Shown here: positions 10,691 to 23,577 of the stretch, one piece after another
Layout: each line of letters opens with the position of its first letter
Position numbering within the stretch: the first letter of the stretch is position 1
From: Tribonema minus
Lineage: Eukaryota; Sar; Xanthophyceae; Tribonematales; Tribonemataceae
Assembly (NCBI GenBank): GCA_017506865.1
Contig: JAFCMP010000279.1
Coordinates: 744,001 to 808,000 of the forward strand
Length of the DNA stretch: 64,000 nucleotides
Direction of reading: 5' to 3'
Made by a program: the position numbers and the translations under genes
The notes under the pieces: generated by a model
Seen by the model: only the letters and a program-made list of their open reading frames with translations
What the model was told of the DNA's origin: nothing
The model's database searches: none

Positions 10691-13600
10691 CTATCGACTC
10701 TCTTCAAGAGCCTCTCTATGCGCCTGCAGCAGGCTCTTGGCGGCCCACAGGAGGCCCACGTCGTCACGCGTGAGGACCAGCTCGTCGCCCTTGCGCTCCC
10801 ACCCAGCAGCGCTCAGCACCTGCAGCGCAGCAGGACTGGCCGCACAGTGTCGGGGACCCCAGGCAGGGTCGGTCGGGCATGCGTGGGTGAGGTGTATGCA
10901 CAGGAAACTACATAGAAGTACAAATGTGGATTTGGGTGCAATGAACAAGAGTTTATGATGGTGCGACATCAAATGTGGTTCAAGCGCCGTTTCTACAGGT
11001 GTGCTAGCGTCCATTCAGTGGCACTTGTCAATGATCACTTTGGCATGTATGATAAAACACTATATCGTAGTAGGGGTTGAAGTATGCTGTACATGTCTTT
11101 AATACTCTGAAGTAATGTGGTAAACATTGGTGGTCATGGATTCAGGTACATGTAGCCTGCACACAAGGGGAGTGCTGACTGCTGTGCCCAATGGCAGACT
11201 CTGCTTGCTCAGGTTGTGATTTGGTGAAGGCGGACACATCTTGACATGTCGACACATGTGGAAGCAAGCGCTCAGCACACAGTGCGCCGCAAGAGCAGCC
11301 CAGAATATTGCATACTACAACTGCGACAGGCGAAATGCACTGCAACCATCAACCTGCCATTTGCCTGAAAGCGCATTCCAGGTCTTTCAATCCAAGGCTC
11401 AACCACCAAGCCACCACAGCTAACACTGTATCACCATTCCAACACAGCGCGCGAAGTGGCCGAGCATCGTTCACCTGTGCAACAGAGTCCGCTGAAGGCG
11501 CGGGTTCGCTAGGCGCACGCGGCGGAAGCGCGCCTGCCCGGGGTTGTCCATGACCATCTGTGAACACCGCACGGGGCCGCAACAAATGAGCAGCTGCACT
11601 AAAGCATAATTTAAAGTACTTCACAAGACACATATAGATGCTGGTTGCAAGCTGGACATCTACCATCTGGGCTTTTTGGTGCCTTAAGTGAGAATGAGCA
11701 ACAAGTACATCACATTGCGGTGACTAATGGCTATGCCAGAAGGGAAAGGCTACCCCATAACTCTTGCCATAGACTTTTGAGCTCAGCGAGAAAGCCAAAG
11801 TCACCAAAGTCCTCGCACCCTGAGGTACCGCATTCCATTTCTCTGCCTTGAGGGCACTGCTGCATGTGCGTGTGCTGATGCGAGTGCCAGTGCAGACTAC
11901 GCACAACCTGCGCATGACTTCATTGCATCACACGGTACAACTTCATTGCGTCACACGGTTCATGGCACGTATGGCGGTGCTCGTTTCGCTGGTAGGGCAA
12001 GTGAGTTTGGCTAATGACTGTATGGCACTATGCTGTTCACAAGGAGCGCTGCCACAGATGCGCGATTTCTGTGCTGCCGCAGCCCGCATATTCCAGTTCA
12101 AAAAGTACTGAGTGTTAGAAAAAAATACCAGAGTGTTTCAAGGTGAACGCTGCCATCACAGCACTCAAGACACATGAGTGTGACAGTGCACGTGCTGCAG
12201 GCGGATGCACATGATCTTAGTAAATCACCAGCTGTACCTGTATCATGCTGATGAGGAGGTCCAGCGCTGCTGCTGCAGGTTCTCTGCCGCCCGCTGCCAC
12301 CGCGGCCGCTGCTGCACGCAGCTGCGCGCACGAGACAGTGGGAGTGCGGGGGGTGCGTGAGTCTCACAGTACGGCATTAAGGGCACAGTTCAGACATCAA
12401 CAACAGACGTAGAAGTATTTCAGAGATAACATAGTTGTGAACGACAGCAGTCGTTGATCCCATAGCGCAAGTGCGCGCAGCTTCAGCCAAGCCTGCATTG
12501 TAAACTCGCCTCAACGACCTGCTGGACCGGAACACCAGACCATGCCGACACCGACATTTGGCATGTGCGGGGGAATCGCAGAGCCAGATTGCGCCAGTGC
12601 TGCTGATTGATTTTATGAGGAAAGGTGTCAAGCCCTGCCGGCGCGTTGTGCCAGCGCTCGACGTTGCGTGCAACTGAGCCGTGCTGCACCGCCAGCTGTC
12701 ATCTGTCACACATGAGCATGCACGACCCATGTCTCTGCATGATGCAGACAAAAAGAGCACATCCGTGCGCACGCGGCGCACATCACCAGCTGCAGAAAAG
12801 TACGCAGACGCAAAATCCCATGCAGCGATTTTTTTTAGCAAGCAGAACTTTAAAGACATGCAGTACTGTACCTGCGCTTCTCGACTCATGTGCGGCTGCG
12901 CCGCTGCGGCGCTGTCTGATGCAGCACCGCCCGGGTCCCCTGACGCAACACCCGCTGCCGCCGCCGCTGCCGCCACCGCCGCTGCCGTGGCGGCAGCGTC
13001 CTCCTGCTGCTGCTGCGGCGGCAGCAGCAGCGTCTGCACCGCGGCAGCAAGATCGCCACCGCTGTCGGCTAGTGCGCGATGTGCCGCTGCTTCCTCGAAG
13101 CCCATGGAGAGCAGCTCATTCAGCGATGACTCCGATGGCAGTGGCGGCAGCGCTGCTGCTGCTGCTGCTGGTGGTGGTGCTACTGCTGGTGCTGATGCTG
13201 GTGCTGGTGCTGCTGCTGGCGTTTCAGGTTGCGTCGCTGGCGCTGCTGGCCAAGCTGGCCGTGATGATGGTGGCTGTGCTGCTGCTGCTGATGCCGCTGC
13301 TGCTGCTGCCGCTGCTGCTGCTGCCACTGCTGATGCTGCTTGTGGCAATTCAAGCGGTGCAGCAGCTTCACTTGGTGCTGTAGCTGCTGCTGCTGCTGCT
13401 GCTCCGGAATCAACCACTTTCGTGGTATCAGTTACCAGTGGTGGCACAAAGGTTTCGACGTCCATGCTGGCCACGCCACTCAAAAATGCTCCAGTCGCAT
13501 CCGGAGCTGCTGCTGCTGGTGCTACCGCCGCAGTTTCTGCTGCGCCATAAACCTCCACGTTCATCGCATCACCATCAGCGCTGCCCGCCCCTTCACCATG

Positions 13601-16600
13601 CATGTGATCACGCATTTGCAAGTCTTCACGTGGCCCTGGGCTGTGTGGTTGTTGCCGTGCGTTGCTTCCCCCCAAAGCGCCTGCCGCCCCCGCCGCATCG
13701 CTCGCATGCATCGGCAGCGCCGCGTCTTCTGCTGCCAGCAGCGGCAGCGACAACGGCGGCGGCGGCGGCGTGGCCGTAATGACCGTGCTGACGCTTTGGG
13801 TGGCGACGTCGACAGGCGGGGCCGTCTGCGAGTGCGGCTTGGCGTTGTGGCAGCCGCACGCGTGTTCCACTTCCTCCTCCTCTGGCGTCAAGCGCAGCAG
13901 TGCCGCCTGCGCAAGCGACGTCACGAGCGGCAGTTTTGAACTTAGTCATGCTGAGCGGTGTCTGCGAAGACAGGCACTGCGAAGTCTCACAGCACGCCTC
14001 CGTTGACAAGACGCTAAGCAAAAAATAATGTTTTGAGGGTGATGTGCTGCTGGTGCACAGCAAGTATTTGTAAAGAGTAGAGGTCCGTGCTGGAACAGAT
14101 CAGTGCTGCTGGTGGTACGCCAGACCTCCACCCCCCATGCGCTGCCGTCAAGCGGGGGACGGGGGAAGTATGCAGTCTAGATGAACAATGGCAGATTTGT
14201 TGTACAGTCATGGCCCGACGCCCAAGAGGATCGCATCGATGCCGAGCAGCAATCAATCTGCTGGTGAGAGTTGGGGGCCAACCGGGGAGCAATTGGAGGT
14301 TGGACGCGCGTGGTCATACATCACGGCTACCTACCCCTAGAGGTGCTAGAGCAAGACGATAACTGATGTTACGCTGAGCGATGCTGCTCCTGGCAAAATG
14401 CAGCAGCGCTCAATGACGTCCGCCTCAGGCGCCGGGCGCAGCACGCATACACAACCACGTGTCAGCGCTGTCACACTGACGTCACGGCAGTCGTGCAGCA
14501 CTACGCTGCGTGTGATTGCATGCCGCAAGCCGCTGAAGAAGAGGGGTATGTAGGCATCATGTAGTTGAGAATACGTGGGGATGACTGGCAGATCACCTGC
14601 ACAGTCACGGCGCGGCGGCGGCGGCAGCCTGCACGGGGGCAGTAGCGTGTCACGGGCCGGTCCTGTTGCTCACAGAGTGCGCGCCGCGACGATGATCAGC
14701 GAGTGCAATCAGCGCCGCGCCCCCGCTACCCCGGCTGCCAAGCTACTCAAAACATGGTGCTGGTGCTGCCGACATTGCCAAACCTATCCCCTGGACCCCC
14801 GTTCCCCTTTTCAGGCCCCTGAAATATATATACGGAGTATGTAGAGGGGAGTCCCAGGGGAAAACTGCCGTACCAGTGCGCCTCGCGCTAAGGTCTCAGG
14901 TGTCAGCGCTTCACGCCTCAACACCGTGTCACTAAAGCGCTACACGCCACCGTGTACTTATGTCACACCTCCATTGTACGGGCACCAGAGAAGTACAGAC
15001 GCGTACCTGTCAGTTCTGGTGGCAAGCTGAACGCCCACATCTGGGCTTTCTCACGCCCTCAGCAAGAATTGCTGAAAGTGGCAAGCTTGACGACCACATC
15101 TTGTTTTTTCCCCGCCCTAAGCTGAGTAGAATTCTAATAAAATCACGGAAGTGGTGCGTGCCTGAGCCGCCATTGTCTCTTTTGTCGCGCCCTGAGCGAG
15201 AGTTTGAAAAGGAAGTACAGAAGGCATGCGTGCCTGAGCCGCCGTCTCCCTGGCGGAGAGCACGCTCGCGAGACCGGCGCTGTTGCTGCATTATCAATAG
15301 GAAAGTGCAGGAGTGGTGCGTGCCTGAGCCGCCGTCTCTCTTTTTTCGCGCCCTTCATGAGAATTCTGATTTTCTCTTATTTTCTTTCAAGTTTTCCTAA
15401 TGTTTTGAATCTGGCCGAACTACTGAAAACTTTTTTTTGTTTCAAAGACACGGTGCTAAAAAACAAAAAATAAATCATGAATACAAAATACGTGAAGTAC
15501 AGAAGTGATGCGTGCCTGAGCCGCCATCTCTCTGGCGGTGAGCACGCGCGCGAGGCCGGCGCTGTCGCCGCCGAGGCGCTGCGCGCCGCCGGCGAATGCC
15601 TCGCGCACCAGCACGTAGCCGCCGCTGCAGTGCACAAAGCGATAAGAGGTGGAGTGAGGTCCATGTGTGCGGGATGCTACTGACATGGGAGTGATGCAAC
15701 TTCAACTTTGCAGCAGTCTGTACGTAGACGCCGCTGCGGAGCCCGAAGCGACGAGATCGAGTGTGGTCCATGCTCGTGTGTGTGCGGGATGCTGCCGACA
15801 AAAAGTGATGCAACTTCAACTTTGTGAACAAGTCTGGACGTAGCCGCCGCTGCAGCGCACGAAGTCATGAGATCGAGTGTGAGATCCATGTTCGTGTGTG
15901 TACGGAGATGCTGATGACATGGAGTGATACAGCTTGAAATCGGTTTGAATAGCGCTGAACAGAGCGGCTGCGTTTTCATATGCAGGGCGCGACGGGGCGA
16001 ACTGCCCGGGAACAGAAGCACTCCCTCTGATGATGTGCAGGGTGATATGCCGCTGGCCACGCACTGTGAGCGGCAGCTCGGTCTTGCTGCACATCATTGT
16101 ATGCGGGCAGGCAGGCAGAGAGCGGCTCGGCATTATTGTGCAACGCAGGGCCTAATGTAGATAATAAACCTGCTTCGGTGAGCACCACACAGAAATGCAG
16201 TACGACTAAACACACTCGACGGCGCTGCGCATTGTGGCTCGAGGAACACGCTGCATGCGGGCGGCAATTACATGAGCCACGAGAGCCACCCTAACCCTAA
16301 CCCTTAACCTTAATTCAGCACAGCAAAGTTGAAGTTCAATGGGAACGAATCAAAAGATCGTAGAGCTCTAGGTGACAAGGTGTGGTCGGCCGCAAGTGCG
16401 TTCCATCAAACACCGCGGTCGCCGCTGCTGCAGCCATTGGCCACGAGTCGCACAATCAATGTTTGTCTAGCTCACCTCTGGGGGCCCTCCGCGCGGTGGA
16501 CGCTGCGCGCGCCGCTGACTGTCACCCTAACTCTAACCCTAACCCTACCCTACTGCGAGCACAGCAAAATTGAAGTTCGAGTTCACCTTTGGGGGCCCTC

Positions 16601-19600
16601 AGCGCGGTGGACGCTGCGCGCGCCGCTGACTGTCCTGCCCGCCGACTGGGCAAAGTCAAGCTCATTTGCCTCCCGCTCGATCTGCGATAGCACGCACAAG
16701 CGCGGCAGGGCCGACCATGAGATGGAGGTGAGTCACAAGGGGCGATGACGCTGATGCTCACATGCTGTGTATCGGCTGCAGCTGAGCTGCGCAACGGCTG
16801 CCATGGCGCACGCATGTGGAAATGTAGGAATGTGTCTCTTTCTGCACATGGCAGCAAGGTGCACGAGGCAAAGCCAGGCGACTGTGTGCCACTTCAGGCA
16901 CCTTTCCAAGGGTGATTGCCCAAATTCCTCACGCAGCACTGGTGCGGCGCTTGCCAGTCTCAAGCGCTTTCACTGCATGCAGGCGAGCCAGGGCCGAGTG
17001 CTCATTGCCTGCGGCATTGCTGCTCACGGCGCGCTCAGCATGCGCTCGTTGACGCATTCGCGCAACCGTCGTGCGCATCAGCATCAGCGGGGGCTTGCGC
17101 CGTGCAGCGTGCACTGATGCTTTCATAGCACTGACCATTCACACACTTTCTTTGCAGTACTCGGTACGCTCGCGTCATGCGCGGTTGACTGCGCACGTCG
17201 GCGCATTATTGAAGTGCAATGATCATACTTTAGAAGTGTGCTTTGAAGTAATTCAAACGTAGTATGTATATATACACTTCGGAGTTGCAAACCAAACAAT
17301 CATCATCGCCGACTCACGGCTCACAACGGCTGATCTCATCAGCCACTATCCTGTGACCACTGTCATTCATTCATCGTACTTGCTGGTTGGGCGCAAAAGA
17401 ACCAGCGAGCTGCTGAACAACATCGGGCTTTGCTTTTGTCAAACCCAATGGCTGAGGCTCATGCTGGCGCATTTGAACACCCTAGATCTGACTAACATAG
17501 TGTGCACACATGACCGCGCGCAATTAGAGGTGACACACAGAAAGAATTTGCGCCTAGCTAGAGTATTGTGACTTTTCTCAACACTTCATTTGACATTGCG
17601 CAGACATGGCGCAATGCTGCGCCCAATGCGATACCGCCATGACAACTGATTATGTGGCAATATCACACGCACACACCTGTCGCATCAGCATGTAGAAGTC
17701 GTTGTCGTGGTCGCCGTACACGTTGTGCGCCAGCTCGTGGTAGAGAACCTGCAGCAGCACGCGCGCGTCATGCAGCACATGGGAACGAGCGTTGGTGCCA
17801 TCGGTACCTAATGAACCAGGTACATTTTTTGGTTACGAGAGAAACGGCGCCAAAAGGAACGCCGACTCTTCTTCGCGCGCTCGTGCTCACGGGTACAAAG
17901 GCTGCAGTCATGTACAGAGAACGGCAGAGTGCTTCTACATTTTGAAGCCGGATGTTGCCTCACGACGGCACATGAATCAAGCGGACGCTGAGCCCACAAG
18001 CCTTCCAGCGCAGACAGGCGTCCACTGCAAGCGACACCAGTAGCTTGCAGAAACCACGCGCGCTGCGGCGAAGGCGTGTCATCTCCTTCTTACAAGGCGA
18101 AGCCAAAAAACATTAATCGGCAACCACAATTACTGGTGAAAGGCACTGGCGGCTAGCCACACCTTGTCGCCTAGAGCACTACGATCTCTCGACGATCTTT
18201 TGAACCGTTTCCATCCATATAACAAGAATAATAATGAATAAATGCGGCGCCCACCTTGAGCATAGAGAGGGGCTTGCGGAACCCTTGGAGGTCGTCCGTG
18301 CGCACGCGCAGGCGTATGGTCTGCCCCCTGTTCTCATTGAGCCCCATCAGGCAGGTCTCGCTCACGCCGACCTGCAGCGTCAAAGGTATAGGCGCGCATT
18401 GTGAGTAACAGGGAGTTGTGAGGGGCTGGGTGTGTGGGTGCTGCCGAGTGGGCTTATAGAGAGGTGCTGCGTGCAAGGCTGGCTAGGCGAGTACTGCTAG
18501 GCCAGAAGTTATGTGGGTTTCAAGTGCTACGTGAGAGGGCTGCGCAGCGGTAGTGTAGGCACTGCTGCGAGGGTGGATAGGCAGAACCTGTGGTGCAGGG
18601 CTCGCGTGACGCAAACGTGCATGGTCTGAAGCAAAAACAGACACAAGGACCGTTTACAGATATAATTGTTGCGCCGACCTGCAGCTGTGATTGTGTAAGC
18701 TGAGGCGTGCCACAGAGCTGCGGATTATGATCACATGATCACGGCAGGCGGTGCCTGCACCCGCAGGCAGGGGAAGGGGGGGGGGGGGGCAAGCGCGCAC
18801 GCTAGTAACCGCACAAAGAGTGTACAGTACAGCAAGCAGGGGTTCATCGTGGACACACGCAGGGCGAGCTCCAATAACTGTGATGTGTGTCACAAGCAGG
18901 CGACGCGTTTGTACGTCGTGCAGCAAGTTGATTTCCCACATTTGAAGCGTGCGGCACTCATCAACGGCGCGGAGCAAACGACGTTCGGCACGTGTGGCGT
19001 GTTGCCCACCCTCCAATGCAGCGGTCAACACAGCCACGCAGAAAGGCGACCAGAAGGGGATATGCTGCAGAAGCCATACGTTCGGCACGTGTGGTGCGTT
19101 GACCGCCCTCCAATCAGCAGTCAACACAGCAGAAAACTTTCGACCAGGTCTCGCGCGACGCAACATCTGAGAGCCACCTGCGCAAACTCTACAGACCCTT
19201 CGCACAAGCCATGAGCACTGCTACACTGCACCGCTCACCTTCCCCTCCGGGTAGAGCTCTGTGAGCAGCCCCACTGTCCACTTGTGCTTGGCCATGACAG
19301 CGCGCACGCCGCACACTCGAGCAAAGAGACTCCTGACATGACATGTGACGCTTCCATCAAGGACCCTCCAAAGGTGCCAGGAGCACCCCTACACTGCAGC
19401 ACCCACCTTCCCTTCCGGGTACAGCTCGGTGAGCAGCCCGACGGTCCACTTGTGCTTGGCCATGACGGCGCGCACGCCGCGGTTCGCGGCAAGGCCCTCT
19501 AGAATGGCCTGCGCCTCGGCCTGGCGCGGCAGGCCTGGGAGGGCCTGGACAGGGCGGGCAGCGCAGGCACACGATGCAGCCGGTGATGGGCGTGCATGCT

Positions 19601-22600
19601 TCGGGTGCCTGTGGGTGATATGTGGTGACACTCACAAAGGAGCTCCACAAGGTGCGTAACTATTTCCTGCAGTGAATCTTCATAACATTATAGCAGGTGC
19701 CGCGGTCCGCGGCAAGTTCCTCCAGAATGGCCTGCGCCTCGGCCTGGCGCGGCAGGCCCCGGAGCGCCTGGGCGAGGCATGAACGACAGGAGGCTGATGT
19801 GAATGCGTGATTGAGTTAGTAGGTCACCAACTTTTAGTTGATATATCGTCAAGCAGGTGCCGCGGTTCGCGGCGAGGCCCTCTGAAATGGCCTGCGCTTC
19901 AATCTGGCGCAGCAGGCCTGGAAGGGCCTGGACGAGGTGGGCAGAGCAGGTACGCAATGCAGGCGCTGACGTGAGTGCATGCTTTGGGCGAATGTGTGAT
20001 GTGTAGTGTCGTTCACGAAGGAGCTTCAAAGTTGCCCACTTTTGCTCGTGGTGCAACTTTGAAGTATCAGGTCAGTTAGTGGAGCAGGTACCGCGGGCGG
20101 CGGCGCTGATGCGAGTATATGCTCAGGTGAATGTGTGATGCGTGGTGAGGCGAATGTGTGATGCATGGTGACACTCACGAAGACCTTCTGAATGTGCACA
20201 TGTCTTAATTAAGTGTATCGTTCAGATCAGGAAGCAGACACCGAGTTCGGCGGCCAGGCCCTGGTCTGCGCGTCATACTGGTCTGGCAGGCCTGAGGGTC
20301 TGACGGGGCAGCGCTCCTCACAGCGGTACGAATGTAGACAAGGAACATTGTGATAGGCCTTTTCATTCAGAGCACTTGCATGCGGCAGAGCAAGCTGGCG
20401 CAGCGCGTGTCGCAAACACTGGCGTGGTCGCTTCGTCGGGCATGAAGTCAGCCTTTGGTCGGACATACGGACAGGAGTTAAATGGTATAGACTCGGGCGC
20501 GTACTAAATGTGCAGTAGAATCAACCCACGGTGTCCGACACGCACGTGTGCCAATGTGTCCAGGGCCTGAGTATCCCTGGCGTGGTCGGTCAGGGTACAT
20601 TTTGTACAGCTGGCATGAAGTTCAAAAGGATACAGCACGCCCCCGCACCTGCACTCTCTCGAACACGTAGGGGGACCTGTCGCGGGGGTCGGTGCCCCCC
20701 ACGCCGAGTGGCACTTTAACGTACCCCTTCGGCACCACCTCCTCGCCGGTCAGGTCATCGCGAACCCTGTCGCGTGCAGAGCAATGCCACATAGGGTAGG
20801 TATTAGAGGGCAGGCTATATTTGACCAGTGCTGCAGCAAGTGAGCGTTTCTACTTGCACAACGTGAGAACTCCACGAGGGTTAGGTATGGGATGTGGCAT
20901 CACAAAGGCCATGCGGCAGCGCGACACTCTTTGTGCGTAAACACAACCCAGCACTTCCGCGTGCCCCCTTCTCTACAGTTAGCATGCCAGGCAGTCATTA
21001 CGTGAAAGTCTGCTTCAAGGTATATAGCCAGCATGAGCTGAATTTGCTTTACAAGCTGCTGTTATTGCAATGTAACAGGGAAACCTATACAGGCATGACA
21101 CCTGTGTGCGGTCGGTGAATGCTTTGAAGTACGAGATTGGACCAGTGCAAAAGCGGAGGTGCCGATAGGACCAGCAGACACCGTTGTTGCCAACCTCCAT
21201 GCCAGCTTCAACACGCTTCTTGATGACTGCATTGGTGGCATGACGCTGAGACGAACGCCATAACAATGCTGACAGCTGCTGCATGTATAAGCTGCCATAT
21301 ACATAACATGCAAAAACACGCATGGCAACTTCGATGCAGAGCGACGCCGCACACGCAGCGGCCGTACCTACATACCTGACATGAGGCGCCGGCTGAGACA
21401 CGGCCACAACGTCTGCCGCAGTGCTCCCGATGAGCATCAGCTTGGCGCTGCGGATGGGGTGGGCAGCCAATGTGGGATCACATGTCAGTACATGCGGACT
21501 GGCGCTGCAAGGAACAACAGCACGCTGGCCCTTGCTTGTTCTGATGAGCATACCTCGGGTCTCGATAAAACTTGCAATGGGGGAACAAAAGCAGAGGCCT
21601 GTGGGGCACACTACTTGTTACACGCTCTCACTTCAGCGCGGCATGCTGTGAAGCTTGTTGCTGTGTAGAGACCATTACGCATATCCATGCACACTTCCAA
21701 AACCCATCAGAGCTTCCACTTCGTGACCCATGATACGCCATACGCCATTGCCCTGCGAGTGTACTGCGTGTGTGCGACAGCAGAGGCAGCAAAACCACCA
21801 CACGTGGAGCAACTGACTTGACGGCAACACCAACTTTTGTTCTTCAATTGGTGAAGGCTGCGACCTCCGTTTCTGTGTTGAACGCAGGACACTGATGCTT
21901 GACAGGTTGCGGGCACGCGTCCTGTCATGTATTTTTGCTGCACAGTGGCGATGCTGCCCAGTACATGTGAAGTATCGGGACAGTAGTCCCGCTGCTGTGC
22001 AAGCGCGTATGGACGTGGCTAACATGCATACGAGCATCGTGATACTGGCAAAACGCTATGCTGGCCGCCGGCCCAAATCATGCCCATGCACATTGAGTCG
22101 GTTCGCGAACCACTTACGAAGTGCCTCTCCATTGTCACCCGCACAATGAATCGTAAATGAGACTCGTAACCCATACTGTAGCAGTACATGCCCGTGCTAA
22201 CGGCTGAGCGTTATTGTACATCAATGCACCAATGTGAGGAGGTGCCTCAGCGCCAGCCTGACTGAGGTCCGCACCGCAAGCACAGCAAGGCTGTATGGGG
22301 ATGACACAGTGTGCAGGCGAGCCCTGTATGACATCACTTGGACGTACGATGCATGCTGAGTATTCTACTACCGACACCGGCTTTTGCTGTCCACAGCACG
22401 CACCGGCGCACAGGCATAGACTCTCCACGCCAGGCACGTCCACAGCAGCAACTTGAAGCCACTGGCGACAATGCATGACACTCACCAGCTGTTGTCAGAT
22501 GCGACGCCCTCCGCAAGGGCAGCACACCAGGTGCGCCCATTCCAGCTGCAACATGCTTGAAGCAAAGCAGGACACATGCAGCAACACACGCAGCAGTTTG

Positions 22601-23313
22601 CGGTACGGTAATACTAGCACTTCAGTCGTCGTCGACCTCTAGTCTTGTGTTTGACTCACCGTCCAGGCACCAGCACCCCCGTCTCCTCAAGCGAGTCGTA
22701 TGGCTCTTTGAGCGTTTTCCCCTTCCAAACCAGCTTTTGGTTTAACACCGGCACCGCCGTCCGCTGCTCCAGATGCTCTTTCAGCAATTGCACGGTCCAG
22801 TCCGGTTGCACCTGTTTGCAGAGAGAGTGTGCAACACTTGAGCATGACAGAGGGTGGAGCAACGTGGAAGGCGCACAGCAAGCCCTGTTGTATGTACTCG
22901 TCCGAACTGCAGTGGCTGTGACCAGTTCTCATCTGCGGAATGCTCAAGCCACAGCGGCGTGTAGAACGACTGCGTGCACCGCCAACAAGGGGCACTGCCG
23001 GCATCAATGCATGCAACTAAAACAGTCATCAACTGAAATGTTATGTGCAAGCTATCGCAGCAAAGGCACTGCCAAAGCTGCGCGCACTGTACGACCTCGA
23101 CGAAGGGCGTGCTCTCCTTGAAAACATCAACTCGTGTACATAGTGCGTTCAAACCATTTAGGCCGCTACGGTCGACAAAGGGCGGGTCGCCATCAAAGCA
23201 AAAGAGATGCGAGCAATTCATCAGCTGACCTGCAGGCTAATAGTGGATCCCTTCCAGGCCACATCCAGCTGCACAAGCCCTCGTGCTGATGATTCCTGTT
23301 TGCTCTCCTCCAT
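10691..23313 (-). CDS. Ubl-WLM-UBA-PUB metalloprotease (Wss1/SPRTN-like)
   Basis: Thirteen exons give 767 codons plus TAG: 23313-23230, 22811-22660, 21447-21376, 20766-20649, 19544-19407, 18371-18255, 17748-17677, 16681-16587, 15624-15516, 13906-12872, 12321-12238, 11557-11475, 10835-10691. All phases match. Residues 1-100 form a ubiquitin-like fold (LVQLDVAWKGSTISLQ, QKLVWKGKTLKEP, AKLMLIGS). The WLM protease domain follows, with LPRQAEAQAILEGLAANRG, KWTVGLLTELYPEGK, GLNENRGQTIRLRVRTDDL and zinc site HELAHNVYGDH (about 231-241). GGAQRLGG closes it. A UBA-like segment (LLSMGFEEAAAHRAL) lies near 575-615, and a PUB domain (DNPGQARFRRVRLANP) at about 677-765. WLM proteases cleave DNA-protein crosslinks and SUMO/ubiquitin conjugates; PUB binds Cdc48/p97. 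The donor at 15516 is probably GC (CAG|GCACGC); a GT 21 bases later is an in-frame alternative. Confidence 0.92.
12872..13906 (-). other. Large low-complexity exon with UBA motif
   Basis: This 1,035-base exon of the WLM protease is far longer than its neighbours (72-152 bases). It encodes TPEEEEVEHACGCHN, then Ala/Pro-rich linker sequence with poly-Ala and CAG/CTG-type triplet runs (about 13150-13400), the UBA-like helices at about 13140-13020, and more Ala/Gln runs. It connects the WLM core to the PUB domain. Open frames on the opposite strand here are by-products of the triplet bias. Confidence 0.75.
15130..15865 (-). repeat. Partial copies flanking WLM exon 9 on both sides
   Basis: Exon 15624-15516 has diverged copies of its 5' edge upstream in the intron, at about 15716-15745 and 15835-15865 (minus-strand GCAGCGGC.(T/C)CTACGT). 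Copies of its 3' edge lie downstream, at about 15229-15285, 15315-15345 and 15158-15180 (plus-strand GCGTGCCTGAGCCGCC(G/A)TCTC). The units extend into intron sequence (CGGGATGCT..TGAC, CAACTTCAACTTTG) with a period of about 105-120 on the acceptor side. Confidence 0.75.
16290..16634 (-). repeat. Partial copy of WLM exon 8 ending in telomere repeat
   Basis: The 3' edge of exon 16681-16587 with its donor (16570-16634) is copied at about 16463-16521. The copy stops exactly where CCCTAA-type repeats begin (16523-16550). A second CCCTAA stretch lies at 16290-16313. Both telomere-like stretches are followed by AGCACAGCAAA(A/G)TTGAAGTTC, so the duplicated unit included the telomere-like DNA. Confidence 0.85.
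19229..20315 (-). repeat. Partial copies flanking WLM exon 5
   Basis: Exon 19544-19407 has a copy of its 3' half with donor downstream at 19229-19315 (same peptide VMAKHKWTVGLLTELYPEGK, donor GTGAGC). Copies of its 5' half with acceptor lie upstream at 19694-19776, 19856-19936 and, more decayed, about 20240-20315 (LPGL.RQ.EAQAI.E.LAA.RGT). None of the copies carries both splice sites. Confidence 0.9.
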
Positions 23314-23577
23314 GTTTGCCTATGCTGCTCGTGCAGGTACGAAGTGGAAGGCACTCCCGGCCACTGCAGAATGAAATGTTGCGTTGTGTTCTGGAATGAA
23401 TATATGCCGGCCCAAGACGGTGCTGCAGCGGCGTTCTCTCGAGCTCGAGGAAACCTCAACCTGGTGACGCTCCTCTCCCAAAGTTCAAGATCTCGTCTCT
23501 GTGGTTCTCATGAGACGCGCGTGCACTCCATGACAGCGCCGCTTGTGACGGCTTGAGTCCCGCAAAAAGCTGGAGAT
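23314..23577. promoter_or_regulatory. Short shared region between divergent genes
   Basis: Only 264 bases separate the ATG of the WLM protease (minus strand, 23313) from the proposed ATG of the THADA homologue (plus strand, 23578). Both 5' UTRs and both promoters must fit here or overlap the first exons, which suggests a bidirectional promoter. I see no clear TATA box. This is inference from spacing; the THADA start is the less certain of the two. Confidence 0.5.

Noticed and set aside
12681..13550. + strand Ala-rich open frames across the big WLM exon
   Set aside because: They arise from triplet runs antisense to exon 13906-12872, whose minus frame joins in phase to WLM and PUB exons and has the UBA motif.
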